From positions 1-42,808 of the forward strand of contig CAAGEQ010000007.1 of NCBI GenBank assembly GCA_900768915.1: DNA of 42,808 bases, in the 5' to 3' direction. The stretch's first letter is position 1; the number at the start of each line of letters is the position of its first letter. A model generated the notes under the pieces. It worked only from the letters and a program-made list of their open reading frames with translations, was not told the origin of the DNA and made no database searches. The DNA is from Candidatus Gastranaerophilales bacterium (GTDB lineage: Bacteria; Cyanobacteriota; Vampirovibrionia; Gastranaerophilales; Gastranaerophilaceae). The position numbers and the translations under genes were made by a program. Positions 16,034 through 23,661 of the stretch are shown here, in pieces.

Positions 16034-17287
16034 ATGGAAAATTTACAACAAGAACACAGAAGAGAACAATTCAAACAAGAAGCGATGTTTCCATCAAACC
16101 CTAAATGGAACAATGCAATTATGCGTGCAGGAAACTTAACACATAAAGAATTTGATGTCCGTTCAGAATTTGAAAGAGACTATAATAGAATTTTAAACTC
16201 TACAGCATACAGTCGTCTTAAACATAAAACACAAGTATTTTTTGCTACAACAAATGACCACGTATGCACAAGAATAGAACACGTAAATATTGTTGCATCT
16301 GTTGCAAAAACAATTGCACGTTCGCTAGGTCTAAACATTGAACTAGTAGAAGCAATTGCGTTTGGACACGATTTAGGTCATTCTCCATTTGGTCACCATG
16401 GAGAAAGAATCATTGCACAAATTATGCAAGAAGAAAAATTAAATGCTCCATTTTGGCACGAAAAAAATAGTCTAAGAGTTGTTGACTATATAGAAACATT
16501 ACCAAATGCCAAAGGTGAACATGAAAACTTAGCACTAACTTATGCCGTTAGAGATGGAATCGTTTGTCACTGTGGCGAAGTCGATGAAAATGGACTAAAA
16601 CCAAGAAATGAATTAATTGACCTTAATACAATGACAAAAGGTCAATGCATGCCGTACACTTACGAAGGTTGTGTTGTAAAAATTTCTGATAAACTTGCAT
16701 ATATCGGTCGTGATATTGAAGATGCATCTTTATATGGCTTATTTACTCAAAGAGATTATATTACTCTTAAACAAATCGCACAAAATTTCACCAAACGAAA
16801 AGTCAACTTAAAACAAATAAATCCTACATCTTTAATTTATCAACTTGTTACTGATTTATGTACAAACTCTACTCCAAAAACAGGTCTAAATTTCTCAAAA
16901 GAAAATTTTGAACTAATGGGACAAATAAAACGTTTTGTTTTTGAAAAAGTTTGTATGAACAAAAGACTTGAACCATTCATGGCTTATTCAAACCTTGTAA
17001 TAAGAACAATATATAAAGTATTAAAAGACTATTATGATGGTGAAAATACAATTAAACGATTAAAAAAACACACTAAAATCTATCCTCTGATGATTACAGA
17101 TTTTAGAAAATGGTTAATAAAATATTCTAATATTGATGAAGAATTTAGAGCAAAACGTAAATATAAAAACAAAATTTTGTATAACATAAACAACTATGAT
17201 GATTACAGACAAGCCATAATTGATTTTATCTCTTGTATGACTGACAAATACATCATGAAAATTTATGATGATTTAATTACATTCTAA
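16034..17287 (+). CDS. dgt: Deoxyguanosinetriphosphate triphosphohydrolase (HD domain)
   Basis: Dgt-like enzymes split dNTPs into deoxynucleoside and triphosphate and so shape the dNTP pool. The 417-residue product matches the short (non-E. coli) type. Family features are RSEFERDYNRILNSTAYSRL near the N-terminus, KTQVFF, the metal-binding RIEHVNIVASVAK and AFGHDLGHSPFGHHGE (H..HD), and VVKISDKLAYIGRDIEDA. The message is predicted to be leaderless because the -10 ends 7 bases before the ATG. No terminator with a T-run follows on the plus strand. The hairpin at 17293-17321 favours the minus strand. Confidence 0.93.
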   Translation: MENLQQEHRREQFKQEAMFPSNPKWNNAIMRAGNLTHKEFDVRSEFERDYNRILNSTAYSRLKHKTQVFFATTNDHVCTRIEHVNIVASVAKTIARSLGLNIELVEAIAFGHDLGHSPFGHHGERIIAQIMQEEKLNAPFWHEKNSLRVVDYIETLPNAKGEHENLALTYAVRDGIVCHCGEVDENGLKPRNELIDLNTMTKGQCMPYTYEGCVVKISDKLAYIGRDIEDASLYGLFTQRDYITLKQIAQNFTKRKVNLKQINPTSLIYQLVTDLCTNSTPKTGLNFSKENFELMGQIKRFVFEKVCMNKRLEPFMAYSNLVIRTIYKVLKDYYDGENTIKRLKKHTKIYPLMITDFRKWLIKYSNIDEEFRAKRKYKNKILYNINNYDDYRQAIIDFISCMTDKYIMKIYDDLITF

Positions 17288-17292
17288 ATAAC

Positions 17293-17321
17293 AAAAAAAA
17301 CTCAAGAATGACTTCTTGAGT
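17293..17321 (-). terminator. Second minus-strand terminator
   Basis: ACTCAAGAA and TTCTTGAGT pair around TGAC; on the minus strand TTTTTTTT follows. On the plus strand it could give weak termination of dgt. It lies behind the first terminator of the 445-residue gene and may be a backup, or may end an unseen small transcript from 17322-17427. Confidence 0.7.
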
Positions 17322-17427
17322 ATTGCATTTATGAATTATGTATTATGTTTCATAGTTTCGACATTTATATAAAACTCATAAAAATATATTTTGCTATATA
17401 TTTTTATAAAAAATTACAATTTTTCAT

Positions 17428-17452
17428 AAAAAAAAGCCGTCCATTTGGCGGC
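17428..17452 (-). terminator. Terminator of the 445-residue gene
   Basis: GCCG...CGGC hairpin (17436-17452) followed on the minus strand by TTTTTTTT (17428-17435). Confidence 0.8.
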
Positions 17453-17510
17453 ATTACTTTTTTGAGAATTATTTTAAGGAATATAAGGAAACTATAAGAA
17501 AAATTATTTA

Positions 17511-18848
17511 TTATGAACTACCCCAATCAAACACTGATTTAATAGCATTTGATTTAAGTTGTTTCACAGAATCGATTTCTGTATTAACAGAATTCAATTC
17601 AGTTGATAAGTTCGTAATTTCTGTATCCCAGTATGTTTCTTGTTCTGAGATATCAGCTTGTTCTGCGTTAAACCAAGCAGTAATTTCTTCACGTTTTGAT
17701 GAATCAGTTTTTTGTACAACATAATTCATGTGTGTGAAATATTCTAATGTAGTATTCTTGTGATACAAACCTTTTGCAGCATCTGTAACCATACATAATT
17801 GATATGTACCAGATTTAAAACCTGCTTGTAATTTTTCTGTATTCAATGCTTGAGTGTAACGTTTGTTACCACCGTCTTTAATTGTATATTTATAAACGGC
17901 TTCACCATCACCAAGTTTACCAGTTTTTGTAATACCATTTGGGTCACTATAAGTCCAAGTATCATTTTGAACATTATAATTATTATTTTTTTGTTCTACA
18001 ATATCACCTGATGCAGATGAACCATTTTGAATAGCAGCACTAATCATTGGTCCGAAATAACTGATTATATTACCCAAATATTTTGCATATTGCGTTGTTA
18101 AATCAACAAATTTGCTACCATCGTACATGTGACCACTGATATTATTTACAATAACTCCGCTTGGATTCAATACTTCATAACAATAACCCTTTTGAAGTTT
18201 TACAATATCTTTCTCAGATGTACTTGCAGTGCCACCTGCAGCTTGTGCTGAACTATAAAATGTAACTTCATCTTGTGTATAAACAGTTCCGCCTGATTTA
18301 TAACCTCCATTTTTTAACATTAATTCCATTGCTGCAATTGCCTTATCTTCACCCATACGTTGCAATTGTTGGAATACCGATGCAATTGCTGTAACATCTT
18401 GGTTTTGTTGTAACAATTCCCAAATTGCATGTGCACTTTGAGTTGTTACAGATAATTGTGAATATTGACGTTTTGCTGATTCTGCAACTAAAGCTAACTC
18501 ATTATTCAAAATAACTTGACCATACTGGTCTGTTAAAATCATTCTATTTTCCGATTTTTGAGCAATACCTTGATCTGACATTGTAGCAACTTGTTGTAAG
18601 AAATCTCCTCCAACCATGCCATCTTTTGATTGTCCCATCAAATAATTATAATCAACATCTTCATAACCATTACTTGTAGCGTACTGAACATTTGCATCTT
18701 GAAGTCTTGAATAATATTGTTGAGCAAGTTCAGTAGATTTTCTAGTGAGCATTTGTTTACGTTTTGAATTAACCTGCATTTGCAGTTCAATATCCGCCTT
18801 TCTGGTGGTCAATGCCAATAATCTAACTTGTGATGTGGCTAAACCCAT
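17511..18848 (-). CDS. Axial-type coiled-coil protein, sigma-28 controlled, 445 residues
   Basis: I do not recognise a named family. The N-terminal 60 residues (MGLATSQVRLLALTTRKADI and onward) and the last 50 residues are long heptad-like helices; the middle (about 65-385) is mixed, Ser/Thr/Gly/Asn-rich and beta-like. This layout, with helical ends that could pack together and a variable centre, resembles flagellin and hook-associated proteins, but the sequence does not match them. There is no signal peptide. A perfect sigma-28 promoter lies 40 bases upstream, and the neighbouring gene encodes a FliA/WhiG-type sigma factor. AAGGAG precedes the ATG. Export by a flagellar-type system is a hypothesis, and no other flagellar gene is in the window. 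Confidence 0.7.
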   Translation of the reverse strand: MGLATSQVRLLALTTRKADIELQMQVNSKRKQMLTRKSTELAQQYYSRLQDANVQYATSNGYEDVDYNYLMGQSKDGMVGGDFLQQVATMSDQGIAQKSENRMILTDQYGQVILNNELALVAESAKRQYSQLSVTTQSAHAIWELLQQNQDVTAIASVFQQLQRMGEDKAIAAMELMLKNGGYKSGGTVYTQDEVTFYSSAQAAGGTASTSEKDIVKLQKGYCYEVLNPSGVIVNNISGHMYDGSKFVDLTTQYAKYLGNIISYFGPMISAAIQNGSSASGDIVEQKNNNYNVQNDTWTYSDPNGITKTGKLGDGEAVYKYTIKDGGNKRYTQALNTEKLQAGFKSGTYQLCMVTDAAKGLYHKNTTLEYFTHMNYVVQKTDSSKREEITAWFNAEQADISEQETYWDTEITNLSTELNSVNTEIDSVKQLKSNAIKSVFDWGSS

Positions 18849-18887
18849 TTTAGTTAATGCTCCTTTTTGTAGTTCCTAATACTATAT

Positions 18888-18914
18888 TTATCGGCATATT
18901 TTTTTAAAACTTTA
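18888..18914 (-). promoter_or_regulatory. Exact sigma-28 (FliA) consensus promoter
   Basis: TAAAGTTT (18907-18914), 11-base spacer, GCCGATAA (18888-18895). This is the full E. coli-type FliA consensus at the exact spacing. It drives the 445-residue gene with a leader of about 33 bases. Confidence 0.88.
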
Positions 18915-19034
18915 ATAAAAACGACATTGTTTTTACATTTCTTTACAATCTGCAAACATGCATGAGCATGGAAATACAGGGAATTTTATATCATTCCAAT
19001 TCACACAAAACAGCACCATTTTTACCTAATAAGA

Positions 19035-19065
19035 ATAAAAAATAACCCCTTAAAAAAGGAGTTAT
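19035..19065 (-). terminator. Terminator of the sigma factor gene
   Basis: On the minus strand ATAACTCCTT and AAGGGGTTAT pair with one mismatch around an A/T loop and are followed by TTTTTTAT. It isolates the sigma gene from the 445-residue gene. Confidence 0.75.
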
Positions 19066-19086
19066 CAAAATTAAGTTTACAAAAAA

Positions 19087-19911
19087 TTAAATAATACTTT
19101 GTTTCAATCTTGCTGAACGATTTTCGCTTAACAAGTTTTTTAATTTCATAATCGCTTGGGCATGAATTTGACAAACACGAGATTCAGAAATATTTACAGT
19201 TTCACCAATTTCTTTAAATGTCATATTTTCATGATAATAAAGAACCATTATCATTCTTTCTCTCTCAGGCAAACGTTTCAATGCTGCTTCAAGTTGATTT
19301 TTAACATTTTTATCTTCACATTCTTCATGTGGAGTCTTATGAGAAGAATCCTTAATGGTATCAATAACTTCAATACTATCTTCTCCATTACCTTTTTTAT
19401 CATAAATTGATGTAATTGTTGTATCATCGGCAAGAATTTGATCAACTTTTTCTGGTTCCATACCTAATAATTCAGCAACTTCAGAATTTGTTGCAGGACG
19501 ACCAAATTGTTTTTTCAATTGTTCCTGTGCTTCTTTCACATCACGAATCTTACGACGAACACTTCTTGGCAAGAAATCTTGAGTACGAATTTTATCAATA
19601 ATATTACCTCTAATTCTTACAAGAGCATACGTTTCAAATCTTGCACCATTTCTTGGAGTATATTTTTCTACAGCATCAATCAAACCTTCAATACCATAAC
19701 TTGAAATATCTTCAAATGTAAAAGTAGGTGGAAGAGCAACTTTAACACGACCAACAACATATCTTGTTAAATAAATATATTGAACAATAAGTGTATCTCT
19801 CAATTGTTTGTTAGATCTATCTTTAAGATATTCTTCCCATACCTTAACAATCTCTTCATCTGAGAGTCTTTTTATATTATTGTAACTACTAAAATTATTC
19901 TCGTTCTCCAT
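19087..19911 (-). CDS. FliA/WhiG-type RNA polymerase sigma factor
   Basis: A 274-residue sigma-70 family protein with region 2 (RDTLIVQYIYLTRYVVGRV, FEDISSYGIEGLIDAVEKY, FETYALVRIRGNIIDKIR), region 3 (LPRSVRRKIRDVKEAQEQL, FGRPATNSEVAELLGM) and region 4 (LPERERMIMVLYYHENMTFKEIG, ISESRVCQIHAQAIMKLK). Region 1.1 is absent, and the RIRGNIIDKIR-x-x-D-x-LPRSVRRK stretch is typical of the FliA/WhiG/SigD group rather than SigB. An AGGTAGCGGG tract precedes the ATG. A TATAAT on the minus strand (19942-19947) may be its -10. Its target very likely includes the next gene downstream, which has a perfect sigma-28 promoter. No anti-sigma FlgM is visible in the window. Confidence 0.92.
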   Translation of the reverse strand: MENENNFSSYNNIKRLSDEEIVKVWEEYLKDRSNKQLRDTLIVQYIYLTRYVVGRVKVALPPTFTFEDISSYGIEGLIDAVEKYTPRNGARFETYALVRIRGNIIDKIRTQDFLPRSVRRKIRDVKEAQEQLKKQFGRPATNSEVAELLGMEPEKVDQILADDTTITSIYDKKGNGEDSIEVIDTIKDSSHKTPHEECEDKNVKNQLEAALKRLPERERMIMVLYYHENMTFKEIGETVNISESRVCQIHAQAIMKLKNLLSENRSARLKQSII

Positions 19912-20087
19912 CCCGCTACCTATAATAGTGCTTACATATCCATTATATCTATTTGTAATTTGATTTTATCGTGTATATGTATGAACTTGAGAAAATTTCC
20001 TAAAGTATGTATAGGAATAATTAAATTTTTCATACAAATAGCATGGTTTTATAACATGGAGTAAAACAAAAAATAGTAAATTATAAA

Positions 20088-20732
20088 CTATATATTAAAA
20101 CTTTTTCTAGAACCTTCTTCGTGATATACGCCTCCACCACAAACAATCTCAATAACCTTTAAAACGAACTCTTTTGCAGAATCTTGAGAATTTAAAAAGA
20201 ATTCACGATTTGCCAAGTGTCTAATTTTAAAAATTGAATTTTGCATTTTATCAGCAGGAACATATAATGATGCAATCTCATTATCTAACAAACGTTTCAT
20301 ACACTCACTTTTGTCATCTGCACCTTTCATAATATCAGAATAACTACCTTTTATAGCCATGATTCTTCCACAAAATAAAGGTGGTTTTTGTTCTCTAAAA
20401 AGTGCTTGAGGCTCAAAATTACATCTAGTTGTTAAACTAATTTTGTGCCATAAAATATTAATGGTAACAATTGTTTTTTGTGCATCATATTCAACATAAA
20501 TATTTTGAGCAGTAATTCCCCTAGAAGAAAATGATTTTTTCAAAGACTCCACTACTGCTTTCATATCAACAATAATTTCTGTAAACACTTCTGCAGTATT
20601 TCTTGTTGCATTTTGATAATCTAAAAATTGCTTGTACATGTGAGTTGAAACAAGACCAACCCTCTCTTGAATAAGAGCATCTTTCCTGAAATTCATTTCT
20701 GTATTATCAAAACTGTCGTATCCGTTTGTCAA
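20088..20732 (-). CDS. Hypothetical protein, 214 residues
   Basis: Not recognised. The predicted fold is mixed: an N-terminal helical part (NATRNTAEVFTEIIVDMKAV), a beta part (NIYVEYDAQKTIVTINILWH), and a C-terminal part with a CGGG motif near the end. There is no signal peptide or membrane segment. The start codon is TTG at 20732 with AGGAGAG 6 bases upstream, which is better supported than the first internal ATG. It has a clear promoter at 20783-20811 with a dyad over the -35 box, so it is probably regulated by a repressor or activator. It lies between the sigma gene and the divergent GGDEF/HD-GYP gene, which hints at a signalling link but proves nothing. Confidence 0.65.
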   Translation of the reverse strand: MTNGYDSFDNTEMNFRKDALIQERVGLVSTHMYKQFLDYQNATRNTAEVFTEIIVDMKAVVESLKKSFSSRGITAQNIYVEYDAQKTIVTINILWHKISLTTRCNFEPQALFREQKPPLFCGRIMAIKGSYSDIMKGADDKSECMKRLLDNEIASLYVPADKMQNSIFKIRHLANREFFLNSQDSAKEFVLKVIEIVCGGGVYHEEGSRKSFNI

Positions 20733-20782
20733 AATTTCTCTCCTGTAAGAATTTTACAACTAAACATGATTTTATGTAAAGA

Positions 20783-20811
20783 ATTATAAGTTAATTCGTT
20801 ACATTATTGAA
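20783..20811 (-). promoter_or_regulatory. Promoter of the 214-residue gene
   Basis: TTCAAT (20806-20811), 17-base spacer, TATAAT (20783-20788). The leader is about 44 bases. Confidence 0.6.
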
Positions 20812-20820
20812 TAATAATGT
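20801..20820. promoter_or_regulatory. Operator-like dyad over the -35 box
   Basis: ACATTATT-gaat-AATAATGT is a perfect 8-bp inverted repeat covering the -35 of the minus-strand promoter. It is AT-only apart from the outer C/G and the loop G, so chance cannot be excluded. Confidence 0.4.
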
Positions 20821-21001
20821 CATTATATTTATTTATATTAATATTGTACTCACAATTTGAATAAATTTCACATATAAAATCAAAAAAAATATTAAAATAT
20901 TTTGACTAATCAAAATAGGTGTCTTTATTACCTTTTCAATATATAAGAAAAAATATTTGCTTAATCTTTGTTAATAATTTCAATTTTTAAGGCAAAAAAA
21001 T
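20821..21001. other. AT-rich divergent intergenic stretch
   Basis: These bases lie between the divergent 214-residue gene and the GGDEF gene. Apart from the two promoters and the dyad I see only A/T-rich sequence and no RNA gene or reading frame. Confidence 0.35.
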
Positions 21002-21030
21002 TTCAATTTTTACGTTTAATATAGTATAAT
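21002..21030 (+). promoter_or_regulatory. Promoter of the GGDEF/HD-GYP gene
   Basis: TTCAAT (21002-21007), 17-base spacer, TATAAT (21025-21030). The -35 is the same TTCAAT as in the divergent promoter. The start codon TTG follows 17 bases after the -10. Confidence 0.55.
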
Positions 21031-21047
21031 AATTGTGTAGGTAAATT

Positions 21048-22892
21048 TTGGAACAACATCAAACATACAAAAGCGAAGAACAATCACGTTCTTTCAATAC
21101 AGCGAATGTTACATCGCCTCTTTCAGCAGCTAAATTGGTGGCAAAGGTTAATTCTTTAGCGACACCACCGTCAAAGCCACGCAGAACATTAATTCAGGCG
21201 AATGTTCCAGTTGCTCAAAAAGTTAACGTTGATTATAAATCAATGGTAGATAAACTTGCTGAAATTACTACTATTAAAGATATAAATTCATATTATCTTG
21301 CTGTCCATAAAATAATGACTCAGTACTTAGATTGTTCATTTACAGCATTCGGTTTATTTAATGAAACATCTAAATGTATAAATTTAAAACTAATTGACAG
21401 ATTAGATAATGTATATTCTTCAAAAATATTTGGTTCAGATAGTTCAAACCCTGTATCACAATGTTTTTATACTAGAAAAATCATAACAAAAGACAATGTT
21501 AATTTCTTAAACATTTCTTATTTCCACGGACACAAAGTTAGCATCATTCCAATGATTTCTGTAAATAAATGCGTTGGCGTAATGTTGATTGCTGACAGAT
21601 ATGTTGATTCTGGCGAAAAATTATACAATTTCATTGCTAATCACGTTGCACTTGTAATGGAAAACATGAGCCTTGTTGAAAAAAGTAAAGAACACATGAA
21701 CACAGATTCTTTAACTCAATTATACAACCATAGAGGCTTCCAAGAATGTTTAAATAAAGAACTTCACAATGCTGAAGACAACAACACAAAATTATCTGTT
21801 GTTATGCTTGATGTAAACAATATTTCAAAAATTAATAGAGAACTTGGTCACAGAAAAGGTGATGAAGTTATCAAATTAGTTGCAGAAAAAGTTAAACACA
21901 ATTTAAGAAAAACAGACATTGCTGGTAGATATGGTGGCGATGAAATTGCAATGATTTTACCAAATACAGATGTCGCAGAAGCAAAATATATTGCAGAATA
22001 TATTACATATACATTATCTTGTTGTTTCATTGATGATGTTGGACCTGTAAAAGTGGCTGTTGGTATAGCAGCATACCCAGAATGTGCTAAAGAACAGGAA
22101 AAATTATTAATCTTAGCAGAACAAGCAATGTACATTTCTCAAGCAAAAGGATACAAAGATGGAATGTCTGCAATCATTAGTTCTACAGACTTCAACTTCT
22201 GGGACGATGCAGCATTAAAATCATATGCAGAAATTATTTCAAAACGTCATTCACAAATGGGTGTAAACTTTGAAGATGAATTACTTCACAAATTCAACTC
22301 TGAACAAATTCACTCTCAAAACCACCTTGCTGAAATTGCAAAATCATTGGCTGGTGCAATTGATGCAAAAGATCCTTATACGAAAGGTCACTCAACATCA
22401 GTTTCTAGATATTCAGAAGCATTGGCTCGTTCACTTAATCTTCCAGAAGATGAAGTTGAAAGAATTTCACTTGGTGCATTATTACACGATGTAGGTAAAA
22501 TTGGTATTCCTGAAAGTGTTCTTAAAAAACCAGATAAACTTTCTGACGAAGAATGGAATATTATGAAACAACACCCTGTAATTGGTGCAGAAAAAGTTTT
22601 ACAACCAAATGAAGCACTTAGAGATTTGATTCCAATTGTTAAATATCACCACGAACATGTTGATGGTAGTGGATATCCTGAGCACTTGAAAGGCGACCAA
22701 ATCCCATTATCAGCAAAAATCGTTGCAGTTGCAGATGCATTCCATGCTCTTGTTAGCGATAGACCTTACAGAAAAGGTTTAGGCTTAGAAACTGCTTGTG
22801 ATATCTTATTACAAGGTGCAGGAAAGCAATGGGATTCAGGATTAGTACGAAAATTTATCCAAATTGCCCCATCGCTAATCACAAAAATTTAA
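21048..22892 (+). CDS. GAF-GGDEF-HD-GYP cyclic-di-GMP signalling protein
   Basis: A 614-residue cytosolic protein with a disordered N-terminus, a GAF-like sensor (about 65-205), a diguanylate cyclase domain (about 215-375) and an HD-GYP phosphodiesterase domain (about 435-610). The cyclase signature is GGDEI at 296-300, preceded by an intact inhibitory I-site RKTD (287-290). The phosphodiesterase has HD (480-481) in LLHDVGKIGIPE and HHEHVDGSGYP (534-544). Both halves look active, so it could make or break c-di-GMP depending on the GAF signal. The start codon is TTG at 21048 with AGGTAA upstream; no ATG is suitably placed. Divergent from the 214-residue gene, single-gene unit. Confidence 0.93.
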   Translation: MEQHQTYKSEEQSRSFNTANVTSPLSAAKLVAKVNSLATPPSKPRRTLIQANVPVAQKVNVDYKSMVDKLAEITTIKDINSYYLAVHKIMTQYLDCSFTAFGLFNETSKCINLKLIDRLDNVYSSKIFGSDSSNPVSQCFYTRKIITKDNVNFLNISYFHGHKVSIIPMISVNKCVGVMLIADRYVDSGEKLYNFIANHVALVMENMSLVEKSKEHMNTDSLTQLYNHRGFQECLNKELHNAEDNNTKLSVVMLDVNNISKINRELGHRKGDEVIKLVAEKVKHNLRKTDIAGRYGGDEIAMILPNTDVAEAKYIAEYITYTLSCCFIDDVGPVKVAVGIAAYPECAKEQEKLLILAEQAMYISQAKGYKDGMSAIISSTDFNFWDDAALKSYAEIISKRHSQMGVNFEDELLHKFNSEQIHSQNHLAEIAKSLAGAIDAKDPYTKGHSTSVSRYSEALARSLNLPEDEVERISLGALLHDVGKIGIPESVLKKPDKLSDEEWNIMKQHPVIGAEKVLQPNEALRDLIPIVKYHHEHVDGSGYPEHLKGDQIPLSAKIVAVADAFHALVSDRPYRKGLGLETACDILLQGAGKQWDSGLVRKFIQIAPSLITKI

Positions 22893-22920
22893 ACGTAAAT
22901 TTATCTACGCAAAGTATATA

Positions 22921-22947
22921 ATCGGTCAAAATTTGACCGATTTTTTT
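22921..22947 (+). terminator. Terminator of the GGDEF/HD-GYP gene
   Basis: ATCGGTCAAA and TTTGACCGAT pair with almost no loop and are followed by TTTTTTT. Confidence 0.85.
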
Positions 22948-23003
22948 ATGAATAAATATACATTTTACAGAATTGTAAACTATTATATAAACAAATGTTT
23001 ATG

Positions 23004-23012
23004 TGCTAGAAT
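23004..23012 (+). promoter_or_regulatory. Extended -10 of the lptC-topA operon, leaderless
   Basis: TG-C-TAGAAT ends 6 bases before the ATG at 23019, with no Shine-Dalgarno sequence and no convincing -35. It would start the long operon at the lptC-like gene. Confidence 0.5.
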
Positions 23013-23018
23013 AAAATT

Positions 23019-23648
23019 ATGGAATTAATAAGCAAAGTTTTATCAATACTATCAAATATCCTAAATAAAGCAAAAGTTCGTTGGCAAAATATGGACAAAC
23101 GACAAAGAACTTATTTTATATTGGCCAGTGTTGTCGTTATGATTTTGATGTGGGCATTTATAACAGCAGGCGTTATCACAACTAACTTCAACCGTAATAT
23201 GGTTCGTGGGAACGAAGATAAACAAGAACTTCAAGTATCAAGTATGATTCTTACAGAGACGAAAGATGGCGAAAAATTTTGGGAAATATTTGGAGAAACC
23301 GGACATTATAGCAGTGACCACAAAATTGCACATTTAAACAATGTTGTCGGAAATTTTTATAAAGATAATCAAGTTGAAATGAGTTTTGAATCTACAAAAG
23401 GATTATATAACGAAGAAACTCAAGAAATAATCTTATACGAAAATGTTTTTGTTGTTCTTAAAGATGAAACATCTTTAAAAGCAGACAAATTAACATACCA
23501 AATAAAACCTAAGACACTTAATGTTGAAGGAAATGTTGTAATTAACAGAAAAAATTCATTTAAAGCAACTGCACAAAAAGCGGTCATCGATTCTAATTAT
23601 TCTCGTTTCAGAATAATTGGTTCAACAAGTTCAAAAATTTATAATTAG
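23019..23648 (+). CDS. LptC-like lipopolysaccharide export protein
   Basis: LptC is a bitopic inner-membrane protein that passes lipopolysaccharide from the LptBFG transporter to the periplasmic LptA bridge. The 209-residue product has a cytosolic basic start, one membrane helix (about residues 28-53, YFILASVVVMILMWAFITAG) and a periplasmic beta-jellyroll region with repeated short strands (WEIFGETGHYSSDHKIAHL, ADKLTYQIKPKTLNVEGNVV). It starts the operon and is followed 13 bases later by an OstA-type LptA protein. The longer cytosolic N-terminus (27 residues) is unusual for LptC. The assignment rests on topology, motif style and context. Confidence 0.8.
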   Translation: MELISKVLSILSNILNKAKVRWQNMDKRQRTYFILASVVVMILMWAFITAGVITTNFNRNMVRGNEDKQELQVSSMILTETKDGEKFWEIFGETGHYSSDHKIAHLNNVVGNFYKDNQVEMSFESTKGLYNEETQEIILYENVFVVLKDETSLKADKLTYQIKPKTLNVEGNVVINRKNSFKATAQKAVIDSNYSRFRIIGSTSSKIYN

Positions 23649-23661
23649 CAAAGGGAAAATA

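Noticed and set aside
19911..20000. Autoregulatory sigma-28 promoter (TCAAGTT ... CACGATAA) upstream of the sigma gene
   Set aside because: The spacer is about two bases too short and two consensus positions are wrong; too weak to report as a feature.
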